DNA of 64,000 nt, taken from Cryptomeria japonica (taxonomy: Eukaryota; Streptophyta; Pinopsida; Cupressales; Cupressaceae). The notes below the pieces were generated by a model. That model worked only from the letters and a program-made list of their open reading frames with translations. It was not told where the DNA came from and made no database searches. The DNA lies in assembly GCF_030272615.1 (NCBI RefSeq), contig NC_081411.1:834694136-834758135 (forward strand). Reading direction: 5' to 3'. The translations under genes and the position numbers were made by a program. Shown here piece after piece: positions 1 to 11,509 of this stretch (position 1 is its first letter; the number at the start of each line of letters is the position of its first letter).

Positions 1-2
1 CT

Positions 3-830
3 CAGACTAACAAAGGTATTTTCATCTATCAAATTAAATATGCTAAGGAATTGTTGAAGAAATTTGGTATGGGAGATTCTAAACCGATAAGTACTCCTAT
101 GGTTACAAGTGAGAAATTGACAAGAAAAGATGTTTCTACACTGGTAAATCCTACAAGATACAAATCTGTGATTGGAGGTTTGCTTTATTTGACATAGACT
201 ATGCCTGACATTATGAATGTTGTTTGTATTGTTTCAAGATTTTAGAGTGATCCTAGAGAAAATCATAAGATGGTAGTGAAAAAGATTTTTAGATACTTAC
301 AAGGTACATCAGAATATGGCTTATGGTACCCTAAGGATGATAACCTTACTTTATGTGCATATACAAATGTTGATTGGGTTGCAGATGTTGATGACCGAAA
401 AAGTACTTCTAGTGGAACTTTCTTTCTTGGAAAGAAGTTGGTTTCATGGATCAGCAAGAAACAATCATGTAATTCTTTATCTACTACTAAAGCTAAGTAT
501 TTTGTTGCTGCTACTAATTGTACACAAGTTTTATGGATGAAGCAAATTTTGAAGGATATAAAGGTGGATTGTGATGCACCAGTAGTTATTCACTGTGATG
601 ACTCTGTTGCTATTGATATATCAAAGAATCTGGTATTTTAATCTAAAACAAAGCACATATCTATCAAGTATAACTTTTTGAAGGAGAAGCTGGAAGTAAA
701 TAAAGTTAGACTGGTTTATGTGAACACTAAAAAGTGGGTTGCAGATATTTTCAGTAAAACTTTGTCCAAGGAATCATTTGAATACCTGAGAGACAGATTG
801 GGAGTTTCTTCCCCTCCGATGGAGACTTGA
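3..830 (+). pseudogene. Ty1/copia pol C-terminus (end of RT and RNase H), decayed
   Basis: One reading frame covers this stretch with in-frame stops near 195 and 243 and again near 640. Its translation shows the end of a copia reverse transcriptase (PISTPMV, then a degenerate YLT-TMPDI block) and then RNase H (YTNVDWVADVDDRKSTSSGT, LVSWISKKQ, VLWMKQIL), followed by the copia C-terminal block ADIFSKTLSKESFEYLRDRLG. In the family this enzyme degrades the RNA strand during reverse transcription in the cytoplasmic particle. The early stops follow ACA and TTT and fit CAG-to-TAG changes. The 5' part of the element lies outside the window. Two lysines stand where the family usually has an acidic residue (STTKAKY against STxEAEY), so the copy is catalytically dead as well as interrupted. 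Confidence 0.9.
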
Positions 831-1168
831 TTGATGCGGTTTGGCATCAGTCCAATATGCATTATCAGAGATACTATTCATTCCGGCACTAATGTGGGAT
901 GCTACTTCTCAGGAGGAGGAGTCATCTTTGTGATTTAGTGGCTTATGTTTTTGCTTTGATATTTCTATCATATTTTTGGCATTGATGTGAAAAAGGAAAA
1001 TAAATTCAGATCTTTACAGAGATATTATTCACAGGGGGAGATATTGATATTGAGAGCTATCTGTGGGAGATTGTTGGTTGTCTTCCATTGGGGGAGACTT
1101 GTTTGGCATTTCTTGGTACTTAGATGTTTTTCACATCTAGTGTTGTCATCAATGCCAAAGGGGGATAT
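831..1168 (+). other. 3' untranslated region and polypurine tract of the copia element
   Basis: Non-coding stretch between the pol stop and the 3' LTR. It contains three GGGGGA runs (about 1034, 1089 and 1161). The last, AAAGGGGGA at 1157-1165, lies just before the LTR and is the likely polypurine tract that primes plus-strand DNA. Multiple GGGGGA runs are common in this part of copia elements. Confidence 0.65.
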
Positions 1169-2376
1169 TGTTGGCCATCTAGTGGAATTGATTATGTGTT
1201 GCACTGATGTTTTGTCATTGATGCCAACACTAGTTATTTGGATGCTTTACCAACACCCTCCTATTCTTGATAGGTTGAGTGTTTTCTGGTTAACTTGGAT
1301 CTGGCATGATCTGGTAGGCTCTGGTATAGTCTGGTGATAGAATTAGCTTGTTCATGATACTTATACTCATATTTGGTCAGTTGGTTTTGGTCTGGTAATC
1401 GGTTGATATCCTGCCCTCTTAGAAGATTGGTTTCTAGTTCTAGCAAGGGTTTCATCAACAGATATTTTGGTGGAGATCTTTGATGAATTGCATAAGTGGT
1501 GTTGGTGCAGCTTCTAGTGGAGTTTCAGGATGTTGTTGTTGATCATATTCAAGACTTGGGGGATGGAGATCATTACTGAAGCATATGGACCTATACTGGG
1601 TCCCAGTTGATCTAGGTTATGGACTGGCTTTAATGTAACGTATGGATAGGACCTATTAATGTATTTTCAAGATGTCTTATGTGTTGAAATTATTTGTTTG
1701 TTCTAAAGCCAACATGGTTTGTAATTATGTAATTGGTTTATTGTCTGGTGGCCGACCTAATTGTTTATGTTCGAGGGTTTGTGTATATAGATGTAAGATC
1801 TCATTGTAGATCATCATGGTTATTGTTAGAGGTCATGGTTAAGGAATGTAATGTGTGAATAATGTAATATCATTCAGGTAGAGGAGTTGGTCGATCATTG
1901 GAGATCCAATTGGTTTTATGTAAGAGGATTTAGTCCTCTGATATTGAGCTTAACCAGAACTGTACTCAGGCATAGGAGATGTTATCTTTTGCAGTTCAAT
2001 GCTTCTCTGGATTGTAGTTTGGATTTCTATGTAGTCAGTGAGGATCCTTTTGTGATGAGAAGTGCACTCTAGGATGTTGGCACCCCTCAATTGTAATTCA
2101 TGTACTTACTACAAAAGTATTATCTGACTATGGGTAGGCTTCCCATCGTGGTTTTTCCCTTTACTGGGTTTTCCATGTACAAATTTTGGTGTCATGTGGA
2201 TGGTATTTATTTTGTGATTATTGTTTAAGCTTAATTGGTTTATCTTCTATTCTGGTATTAATGTTTTGGGTTCTATTATTAAATTTTAAATTACTAATGG
2301 TTTCAGTAATCTATGACAACTGATTCACCCACCCCCCCTCTCTTAGTTGTCTTCTGGTAATTTGAACTATCTAACA
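1169..2376 (+). repeat. 3' LTR of the copia element
   Basis: Starts TGTTGG right after the polypurine tract and ends CTAACA, giving TG...CA ends with short inverted termini. The end is preceded by a C-run and TCTC typical of copia LTR ends. About 1.2 kb. The 5' LTR is off the window, so the boundaries rest on the termini only and no target duplication can be checked. Confidence 0.7.
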
Positions 2377-3410
2377 CATATATGTAAATACATATACAAA
2401 ATCAAGAATATAGAGAGAGAAAATGGATAGGAAGGGAACTCACTAGGGTTGGCAAGATCCCAAGAATGCCAAAAATAAGGAATAAGATATACCAATCTAG
2501 AGTGGCACTCAGAAAAGAAAATATTAGACTACAACTATCCAAAAATAATACATGTTTCATAATAGAATAACATGCAAAAACTAGTGAACAACATATTGAG
2601 ATTGAGATATCAATTTTCTTTACCCAATAAGTAGAAAAAGGAGTATGGAAACATCAGAAAAGGATATGATAGCTTACAACCAAAAAAGTAATATATTGTG
2701 GCATATTATAATGAGCAATAATGATATTCCAAGCACTAAACAAAATGAAAATTCAAAAAATAAAAATCTAATGAACAAAATGTAACGTGAGGCACTGGAA
2801 ATTTTTTAAATTAGTCTGAAGAAAATGCCCATGAAAGGATCATTTTCCTACTACGAAAGACAAGAATAAGTGTATGGGAATATGATGTCATAGCACAAGA
2901 ATAGTTGTAGATAATATGAAATGAAATGCCAAAAGGAGAGAGATTGGACTAGTTTTGCTAATCCAAAAAGAATGATCTAAAATAATGCACCTTTTGCCAA
3001 TGAAAAATCCACAAATAACACACTTTAATATTGGTATTGCAAATCTAAAGTATGTCTAACTAATTTTTCTAGTCATAGATAATGATGTATAAAAGAATTT
3101 TAATTGATAATTGGTAAGAAAATAACCATTCTAACTAGGATGCCTATGGAGGAATATTTCAACATGGCTAATAGCCTAAAAAAATCATTACAAAATCATT
3201 CATTGTATATCTAAATGGATGCATTAGAAGCATCTTGAAAATAAGGTGTTAGAGAGAGTCAATGAATCAATTGCCAAACACAACAAAATATGTTTGGTTT
3301 AGAATGAAAAAAAGGTGTCCCAAATTGTTTTCAATTTCTTCATTTTTAACTAGCATTTGGAAATGCATATAAAATGATTTTGTTTTGTTGAATAGGGGGT
3401 GTATATAATG
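2377..3410. repeat. AT-rich background repeat, copy A1
   Basis: No coding capacity. It is a diverged direct copy of 7935-8911 plus 18718-18745: shared blocks include ACATATACAAAATCAAGA, TGACAAGATCCCAAGAATGC-like text and GGAGGAATATTTCAACATG. The copia LTR at 1169-2376 abuts the point where copy A2 has its TA microsatellite, so that element probably landed in the microsatellite of A1. Confidence 0.7.
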
Positions 3411-3750
3411 GTAATATGGTTACTTTTATTTTATTTTATTATATAGTATTAGCACAATTATAGACACATAAATGTGTCAACATCCATATGAAACAAAACT
3501 AAAAAAAACACTAAAATTGATACAAAACACAATGAGATAACAATTGACATATGTACTATAAATGTGTTATTGTGCACTTTAGAAATTTTGTAAATATAAA
3601 AATCAATCTACTTTATACATAAATTACATTTGACTAACATTAAACCAAATTTGACAACATTTATTTTCAAAGTTAATTTAATAAAAATAATGAGTTACAA
3701 TAATGCTTTTGGTTTTAATGGTATTTGTGAAATTTTAGTAAATAATAGGT
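3411..3750. other. AT-rich spacer without recognised features
   Basis: TTTTATTTTA-rich sequence with no long reading frame and no LTR termini. It continues copy A1 but has no counterpart after copy A2. Confidence 0.4.
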
Positions 3751-3838
3751 CATTTTTTATGGCACAAGGATTTACGGTTTATAAAGAATAATTTTAATGA
3801 GAATAGATTGCAAGGAAGCCATTATAGAGTACATTGAT
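3751..3838. repeat. 88-bp direct repeat, left copy
   Basis: The stretch from CATTTTTTATGGCACAAGGA to GAGTACAT recurs at 7337-7425 with a few substitutions. The two copies bracket the unassigned block and the tandem LTR array. Confidence 0.7.
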
Positions 3839-4458
3839 GCAGCCATAATCGGTAAAACCCTCAAAAGAGAATTGATCGACTTATGCAACAAGGGTAACAC
3901 AACGAAAGAAACAAGAAAATATAACAAGATCACAGAAACAAATCATATTATTGTCTTAGAACTTTCGGCAACCAACTGGTTATCCTCATACAATAATTAT
4001 AGAACATCTGGTATTTAATTGGTTACATGCAGGCTATAAGCCAGTTACAATCCAACCAAGACTCTCAAAGTCAACCAGATCACTAAACACCAATCTCAAT
4101 CCTTACTCCCGATTTCTACTTCCTCTATCCTACAAATGATTACATAATACCATATATATACCCTCTAAAACATATCCGAGTCGGTCATAAAAGATTACAT
4201 TTACCAATGTAGGAAAATGAAACGTGTAAATAGGTCGGCCCTAAGAATCAAAAGAAATTCTTCTGGAAAATAACAACCAAGATCAGAAGGAAGGTCAGCC
4301 ACATGCCAAAGAACATCGGACAAGACCCTAAATAAATCCACATGCCAAGAAACGCTCTGATAAAAAAGGAAGACTAACCGATAAGCACAAGAACTGTCCC
4401 CGAACCCATAAATAGTCAACCAAGAGCGATAACTAGCCAAAAAAGAATCCAAATGGGC
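3839..4458. other. unassigned 620-bp block
   Basis: Starts TGATGCAGCC, which resembles the TGATGCAGGAG start of the LTRs downstream, but then diverges. No protein similarity is recognisable on either strand. It may be a remnant of a related LTR element; I cannot support more. Confidence 0.3.
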
Positions 4459-5182
4459 TGATGCAGGAGCACCGGATTAGTTCAAATTGGCACTTTGTCT
4501 TTGATCCCAGTGAGACATTGATCTCGGTATTGGCCCGATATTGGTGTGCTCTTATTGGTTTGGAAGTTGTTCTTGGTGATTTGGGTCGATGTGTTATTGT
4601 TTATACATTTCACCATGAACTAATTGGTCTTTGGCCAACTTGATCGAGTTGTTATTGCTTGTTGATGGTATAAAGGTAAAGTTTAGAGATTCATTTAGAA
4701 GACAAAGGACAAAGGTCTCAAAGAAAGGAGAGACTGAGCAAAGATGTAGTTTCAGGAGAGATTCTGGTTCAGAAGGACTGAAGTTCGAAGGGACAAAAGT
4801 TTGGATCAATACAGAATAGTGCAGACTATTACCGAAGACCTATTTGTAAAGTAGAAGATTTACGGATCTTAGATTTGTGTTGCATGGATTGTTTTGTAAT
4901 CCTAGGCTGCAATCCGGCAAGTGTAGCCATTGAAGGCTTATATAATTCTTTAAGTGATTGTGATGATGAATTTATTTGTTATCGATTATATTGTGTGTTG
5001 CTTCTACTAGTTAAGGTTGCTTTCCGATTAAACCTTGTGATGTTACTGGTTGTCGGTATCTTGCATAGTGTTTTGTGTTATGTCAGTATTATTTTATATT
5101 ATGCCCATATCTTTCATGATGAATTGTGTTATGAGCTGCAAGGTGGGGATGTCCTTCATTGGATCTCCCTACCTTGATTGCA
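4459..5182 (+). repeat. LTR 1 of the tandem array
   Basis: 724 bp, from TGATGCAGGAGCACC to TTGATTGCA. It aligns throughout with the repeats at 5549 and 6619; shared landmarks are GGTGTGCTCTTA, TGTTGCATGGATTGTTTTGTAATCC-type text and TTCATTGGATCTCCCTACC. Confidence 0.75.
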
Positions 5183-5548
5183 TTAAGTGGTATTAGAGCT
5201 AGTTTGTGAACCTGTTGATCAAGGAAGACCCGGTTATGTACCATATTGTTGGGAAGGAAGTTGAGGCAGTTTGTAGACTTTTTCAGATCGTCGAATGTGA
5301 GGTAGTGCAAGGCTTGCAAAAAGAACGTTGAACTAAGAGCTTGAATTTAAGGTAATTAGTGGGTGGAGACTTGAACAGATCACCAAACCGAGGCAGGATA
5401 CAGAGTGGACCGGTAGATCTCATCGAGGAGAGGCAATCAGAATCTATAGTCAAACTACTAAACCCCTAAGGCAATTGCAAGTAGCTATTGACAGATCGTC
5501 GAACTAGATCAAGTGATGGGACTCACTTTTCAATTAACCCCGAGAGTT
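5183..5548 (+). other. internal region 1 with Met-tRNA primer-binding site
   Basis: 366 bp. TGGTATTAGAGC at 5188-5199 differs by one base from the initiator-Met primer site. The rest has repeated AGATCGTCGAA-like and AGATCACCAAACC blocks and no reading frame. It ends in CCCCGAGAGTT, a weak purine tract, just before LTR 2. Confidence 0.7.
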
Positions 5549-6254
5549 TGATGCAGGAGCACCAGATTAGTTCAAACTGACACCTTGGATTTGATCCTGG
5601 CAACACATCGATCCTTCTATTGGCTCGGTATTGGTGTGCTCTTATCGGTTGGTTGGAAGTTGTTCTTGGTTATTTGGGCTGATGTGTTATTATTTATATG
5701 TTTCACCATGAACCGGCTGGTCTTTGGCCAACATGATTGAGTTGTTATTGCTTGCAGATGGTATAGAGGGAAAGTTTAGAGATTCATGTAGAAGATAGAG
5801 GATAGAGGTCAAAGAAAGGAGAGACTGAGTGAAGATGTAGTTTCCAAAGAGATTCTAATCTGAGGCGACTAAATTTTGGAGGGATTGAAGTTTGGATCAG
5901 TGTAGAATAGTGCAAACTATTACTAGAAACCTATTTGTCGAGCAAAAGATCTATGGATCTTATATTTGTGTTGCATGGATTGTTTTGTAATCCTATGCTA
6001 TAGTCCAATAGGTGTAGTCATTGAAGGCTTGTGTAATTTTTTAAGTGGTTGTGATGATGAGTTTATTTGTTATTGGTTATATTGTGTGTTGCTTCTACTG
6101 GTTAAGGTTTCTTACTGGTTAAACCTTTTGCTCTGTTACCGGTTGTCGATATCTTGCATAGTGTTTTGTGTTGTGCTAGTATCTTTCATGGTGAATTATG
6201 TTGTGAGCTACAAGGTGGGGATGTTCTTCATTGGATATCCCTACCTTGAATGCA
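5549..6254 (+). repeat. LTR 2 of the tandem array
   Basis: 706 bp, TGATGCAGGAGCACC to TTGAATGCA, aligning with LTR 1 with scattered substitutions and small indels. Confidence 0.75.
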
Positions 6255-6618
6255 TTAAGTGGTATCAAAGTTGGTTTGTGAACCTATTGATTGAGGAAGA
6301 CCCGGTTATGTACCGATTGGTTGGAAAGGAAGTTGAGGCAGCTTGTAGACTTGTTTAGATCACTGAACGTGAGGTAGTGCAAGGCTTGCAAGTAGACCAT
6401 TGAACCTAGAGCTTGAGTTTGAGGTAGTTAGTGGGTGGAGACTTGAACAGATCGTCAAACCAAGGCAGGCTACAAAGTGGACCGGTAGATCACCAAGGAG
6501 AGGCAACCGAAATCTGTAGTTAGACCGCTGAACCCCAGAGGTAGTAGCAAGTACCTACTAATAGATCACCGAACTAGATAAAGTGATGGGGCTCACTTTT
6601 CAATTAACCCTGAGAGTC
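6255..6618 (+). other. internal region 2 with degenerate primer-binding site
   Basis: 364 bp homologous to internal region 1. The primer site reads TGGTATCAAAGT at 6260-6271, with its changes at different positions from copy 1, so the common ancestor had the intact site. No coding sequence. Confidence 0.7.
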
Positions 6619-7334
6619 TGATGTAGGAGCACCAGATTAGTTCAAACTGACACCTTGGATTTGATCCCGATGAGACATTGATCCCGGTATTGGTGTGCTC
6701 TTACTGTTTGGTTGGAAATTATTCTTGGTGATTTGGGCCGATGTGTTATTGTTTATATTTTTCACCATGAACTGGTTGGTCTTTAGCCGACTTGATCGAG
6801 TTGTTATTTCTTACAGATGGTATGAAGGGAAAGTTTAGATATTCATTTAAAAGATAGGGGACAAAGGTCAAGGAAAGGAGAGACCAAGTGAAGATGTTGT
6901 TTCTGGAGAGATTGTGGTCTGGGGGGGCTAAGGTTCGGAGGGACTGAAGTTCGGATCAGTGCAGTTTAGTGTAGACTATTACCGGAGACCTATTTATCGA
7001 GCAAAAGATCTACGGATCTTATATTTGTGTTGCATGAATTGTTTTGTAATCCCTGGCTGCGATCCAGTAGGTGTAGCCATTGAAGGCTTATGTAATTCTT
7101 TAAGTGACTGTGATGATGAATTTATTTGTTATAGGTTATATTGTGTGTTGCTTCTACCAGTTAAGGTTGCTTACCGGTTAAACCTTGTGTTCTGTTATTG
7201 GTTGTCGGTATCTTGCATAATGTTTTGTTTTATTCCGGTATTGTTTTGTGTTATGTTGGTATCTTTCATGGTGAATTATGTTATGAGCTGCAAGGCGGGG
7301 ATGTCCTTCATTAGATCTCCCTACCTTGACTACG
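6619..7334 (+). repeat. LTR 3 of the tandem array
   Basis: About 716 bp, TGATGTAGGAGCACC to CTTGACTACG, where the expected terminal CA reads CG. Followed directly by the right copy of the 88-bp direct repeat rather than by a primer site, so it is the outer end of the array. Confidence 0.7.
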
Positions 7335-7336
7335 TT

Positions 7337-7425
7337 ATTTTTTATGGCCCAAGGAATTACAGTTTATAAAGATTAATTTTAATGAGCATAGATTGCGGGA
7401 AAGCCATTGTAGAGTACATATATTG
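7337..7425. repeat. 88-bp direct repeat, right copy
   Basis: Matches 3751-3838 with a handful of substitutions, then diverges. Together they mark the borders of the 3.5 kb inserted block. Confidence 0.7.
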
Positions 7426-7727
7426 TTTAGAATATTCTAGAAACTATTATTTATACTATCTATGTACTTGGATGAAATCATAGATGGTTGATGTTAGCAT
7501 GCATGTGTTATGGTCCAAAATTTGTGCTAGTGTTTTGGGATATTAATATATAAATTTGTTTGTTGGAACCCACATATTAGCAAAAGGGTCTCTAGACAAA
7601 TTTGTTATCATAGTTGGATATTCATCAAAGCCATTTAATATGTATAAAAACAAATACTACATAATTTAAATAACAAGATATAATAAAAAAATAATAATAT
7701 CATCAACCGTGCTTTTTAATCAAAATA
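7426..7727. other. AT-rich spacer
   Basis: About 300 bp with no reading frame or repeat I can name; leads into the TA microsatellite. Confidence 0.4.
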
Positions 7728-7814
7728 TAGATATATAGATATATATATATATATATATACACATACATATACATATATACATATACATATACATAATACA
7801 TATATATGTATATA

Positions 7815-7849
<35 letters not shown>

Positions 7850-7858
7850 ATGTATATG

Positions 7859-7934
<76 letters not shown>
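7728..7934. repeat. (TA)n microsatellite with TACA/TATG interruptions
   Basis: Nearly pure alternating TA at about 7869-7934, preceded by imperfect ACATATACATA and TGTATA blocks. Long apparent reading frames here are repeat artefacts. The region can extrude cruciforms and is a likely site of length variation. Confidence 0.95.
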
Positions 7935-7938
<4 letters not shown>

Positions 7939-8911
7939 TATAAGTACATATACAAAATCAAGATGATAAAGAGAATACAAATTATCATGAAGAGAACTCA
8001 TTAGGATTGACAAGATCCCAAGAATGCAAAGAATAAGGAATAATGTTACCAATCTACAATGGTGTTGGGAAAAGGCAAGAATAAATTATTAGGTATCTAA
8101 AAATGATTTATTTTCCATAAAAAGATAGCATGACAAGACTACTGAAAAAACATTTAGACTAGGACATAAATTGTCCTTGCCCAGTCATTAGAAAAAAGGA
8201 AATGTCAACATTAGAAAAGGATATGGTAATTACAAACATCAAAGTAATGTATTAGAGCATACTATATTGATAAATAATCATATTATAGTCACCTACTAAA
8301 ATAAATATTAGAGAAAAATGAAAAATCTAATGAAAGGAATAAAAAGTGAGGCACTAGAAATATCTAAAATAGTCTAAAAATATGTCCATGAAAGGATTTT
8401 TTTTTTAATTTTGAAAGAGGAGACTAAGTGTATGGGGAGGTGGTGTTATAGCACCAAAATAGTTTGTAGATGATAGGGGGAATAGCGAAAAGGAAAGTGA
8501 TTGCATTACTAAAATAAGGCAATTATCTTAAATAAGATGCCTTTTGCATATTAAATTATCCAAGAACAACACCCTCTAAGATTGGCATTATAAATCTCAA
8601 ATATTCCTTAAGTTTATATAAAAGAACAATCCATTTTAATTCGTAATTGGTAAGGAAATGACCTTTATAACTAGGATGCATATGGAGGAATATTTCAACA
8701 TGAATAAACATCTAAAAAATGTATTACATAATCATTAATTGCATATCTAAATGGTTGCATTGCAAGAATATTGAAAATAAGGCATTAGAGAGAATGGAGA
8801 AATCAATTTATATTCATAGAAAATGTTGTTAGGTTTTAGAATAATAACAAGTGTTCCAATTTCTTTTTAATTTTCTTGTTTTTAACCAGCATTTTAAAAA
8901 GCATATAAAAT
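7935..8911. repeat. AT-rich background repeat, copy A2 (left part)
   Basis: Diverged copy of 2377-3400. It stops at GCATATAAAAT and resumes at 18718 with AAAATGATATTGTTTTGTTG, just as copy A1 continues without a break (AAAATGATTTTGTTTTGTTG near 3372). Copy A1 is thus a natural empty site for the chromovirus insertion. Confidence 0.8.
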
Positions 8912-11488
8912 TGATGAGGAGGTAGAGATAGAAGTTGGTCTTCTTGAGGTTGGTGGGCTTTTGTTCTCAATGTTCTTCCCAAATCAATCCCAAGGCACAA
9001 ATGGGATTCTTCTAAACCTTTCTCCTATCTCCTCCTCTCTATTCAACACTGCTTGCACCCTATTGTATTGGACATCACTCCTCCTTACCTTCCATGCTAA
9101 GGCATTCAAGTCTGAAATGAGGTCCTCTTGAGTGTCACCAAAAATGAACAAGTTTGGTTGTCCAACTGGCTGAATCTCCTCTCTTCCAGGAATGGGCAAC
9201 TGTTGGAGAACCATGGTTTACCTAATCTTATTTGCACCTTTAAGGATTTAAATCATATTAATCTATTGATTGAGCATCTGGATAGGTCTGCAAAGTATGA
9301 TGATTGTCCTTCACCTTTCAAGAATGAAAATTTCCAAATTGGATGCAAAGAACGTTGGTTTACTCAAGGCAACTCCTAGGTTCAAATGGTCATTTTGATC
9401 AAATGAATTAATAAAATGCTGAGGAGCTTGTAGTAGGGTGTCTCAGGTCTTAACATATCAGTTTTGATGATTTAAAACCATCACTTACTCCTCCTTCCTT
9501 ACCGATTTCATGAAATTGTCAAATTTGCTCCAAAACGGCTACAAGAATTAGCCCTAGTTTTTAATGAAAATTGTTCACCCTGCTTAATCTGTTAAAATTC
9601 ATGACAAACCCTTGGAGATGTGGTCTATTGATGATGAAGACTCAAGGATTTTTTCTATGGAAAGTACTGTATGGACTGTTTGAGGACTGTCCCACAAAAT
9701 AGGCACTTTTCAAGGGTTTTTAAGAGTTTTGGTGAGGGTTTGCAAATTAAAGGTCTCCTCCATGATGCTAGACCCAAGTTAAATGTTCAAACCTTGCTTT
9801 AACATATGCCAAACACCTCCAAAGATTCAAAACTTATCTGAGAACACTATTATTTTGTCAAACAAATACCACACTGCTGCATTTACATAGAAAAATCAGT
9901 CTAGATGACTGAGACAACAACTTTTCAAGGTTTTGCATACATTTCCAACATTGGTAAAGCAAATACAATGAAATTTTAACAAATATAGATGTAACTATGT
10001 CTTTTCATGAGTTGGAACAATCTGCAAAACAAATAGGAAAATAATTTTATTATGACTATTGTTCCTTCATCCACCTACACTGCACTTTGACTGCATTAAA
10101 CTAATACAACTGTCTTTCTTGGTTTTTATTATTCCTTCACTCTGTCCCTAGCCTACAAAGGGGTGTTAATGGCATGATAGAAAATTGCATATAACTTCTC
10201 CAAAGAGCTTGTAAGTTTGAACACTCAAAAGGATGCCACAAAGTATGACAACATTATATGACTGTGACAAAGAATACACTGTTCTAGGATCCTTATTTAG
10301 GTCCTTTACAACCATTTGTGTAACTTGTCATATTAACATTGAAACCACTTGCAAATACCTTTCCATGATGCATAAAAGAGGAATCCATCATTCCACACTA
10401 TCCATTAGGGAGGTTGGCAATGAGGTTTTATCCATGAAACAGTGACACACTATTTTTACAATCTGATTACACCTTTTCTTCTTGCAACCAACAAAGTCAT
10501 GAGAGAGACAAGGATGGTAAAATACAATTAAGACTCTTGCCAACTTAATTCTTCTTCAACATATAAAAGTACAGTGCTATGAACAACAAAGTACCATTCA
10601 CACAACATTAAGAATACCCAAGCCAAGTTGATCACTTCACATACTTGCCATGGGTTTACAAACACTTGTGCATTGCTAGAAAAGGAAGATAGATGTATGT
10701 TACAGTATGTACAAAGGATCCAACAAACTTCCTCAAAGCCATGGATGAAGAGACTTTGAAGAAATCAGTTGGACCATGAATGATCTTCCATTGGAACCAC
10801 AAAACAATGCTTCTCTTAAGAACACTTCAAACAAAACCTATTCTAACTCACTACTAAAACATCAAAGGAGATCACATCAATCAAAAACAGGAGCAGTACG
10901 GACTGTACTCTCAAAAGTGCAGGAAACTAGTTAAAACTCACAGAAAATAAGAGCAAAACAAGTATTTTTCTTACTTTTCCAATGTAAACTGCCCATACAA
11001 TGATTGGAACATGGTTTTTATACATGTGCCAACTTGTTGAAGCCTTTGTATGGATAGGTACAGGCTGGAACTAACCAAAACCACCAAAAGTCATTTTTTT
11101 GCACTTTTTGACAGCTTTTTGACAACTTTTGACAACTTTTGTTGCTCAAAAAGTTGCATTTTGACTCCCGGTGACTTGGAACTCAAATCAATGAGTCAAC
11201 ATCATTAGAAACACTAAATAAACATGATCCAATTCCTTTCAAGGCTTTACAACATCAAAAATTCAAAAATGCTCATTTGGACCCAAAATTGACAATTTTT
11301 GGCCCACTGAGAAAAAAAACAAAATCTTGGAAACTCTTAACACAAATGAGTTCCAAAACCTTATTACACCACAAAAAAAACCTATTAAACCTACTAGAAG
11401 CATAAAATAAACACACATGCTTAATTTACAATAAAATGTTATACCTACTAGGATTTGAGCATTCATGTGCTCAGGTGCTCCTGCACCA
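8912..11488 (-). repeat. 3' LTR of the chromovirus
   Basis: 2577 bp; TGATGAGGAGG...CTGCACCA as read on the plus strand, so on the element strand it starts TGGTGCAGGAGCACC and ends CTCCTCATCA. It matches 16156-18717 base for base over long stretches. It contains runs of TTTTTGACAACTTTTGAC near 11100, which recur in the other LTR. Confidence 0.95.
8984..9214 (-). other. 76-codon reading frame inside the 3' LTR
   Basis: An ATG-started frame (MVLQQLPIPGREEIQPVGQ...) ends shortly before the LTR end. The same frame is in the 5' LTR at 16228-16458 with one residue changed (W to R near the C-terminus). Highly charged C-terminal half. No family recognised. Its presence in both LTRs is expected from LTR copying and does not prove coding. 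Confidence 0.35.
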
Positions 11489-11503
11489 TACTCCCCTAAG
11501 GAC
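11489..11503 (-). other. polypurine tract of the chromovirus
   Basis: On the element strand CCTTAGGGGAGTA abuts the 3' LTR start TGGTGCAGG. This is the expected plus-strand primer position. Confidence 0.75.
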
Positions 11504-11509
11504 AAGAAG

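Larger units (their letters stand above)
4459..7334 (+). mobile_element. tandem LTR-internal-LTR-internal-LTR array of a non-coding retroelement
   Basis: Three roughly 0.7 kb repeats (starts at 4459, 5549 and 6619) alternate with two roughly 365-bp spacers. Each repeat starts TGATG(C/T)AGGAGCACC. The first two end in TGCA and are followed after five bases by a sequence matching the initiator-Met primer-binding site TGGTATCAGAGC with one or two changes. The spacers code for nothing. LTR plus primer site plus tiny internal region is the plan of TRIM-like non-autonomous elements, though these LTRs are longer than classical TRIM LTRs. The alternation suggests recombination between copies sharing an LTR. 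No matching 5-bp target duplication is visible (TGGGC at the left, TTATT at the right). Confidence 0.75.

Noticed and set aside
4875-7369. Cys- and Leu-rich frames of about 100-136 codons in the array LTRs
   Set aside because: They recur only because the LTRs are repeats, shift frame between copies and end at different stops.
7716-8052. Long minus-strand frames rich in I and Y
   Set aside because: Produced by the TA/TACA microsatellite; no coding value.
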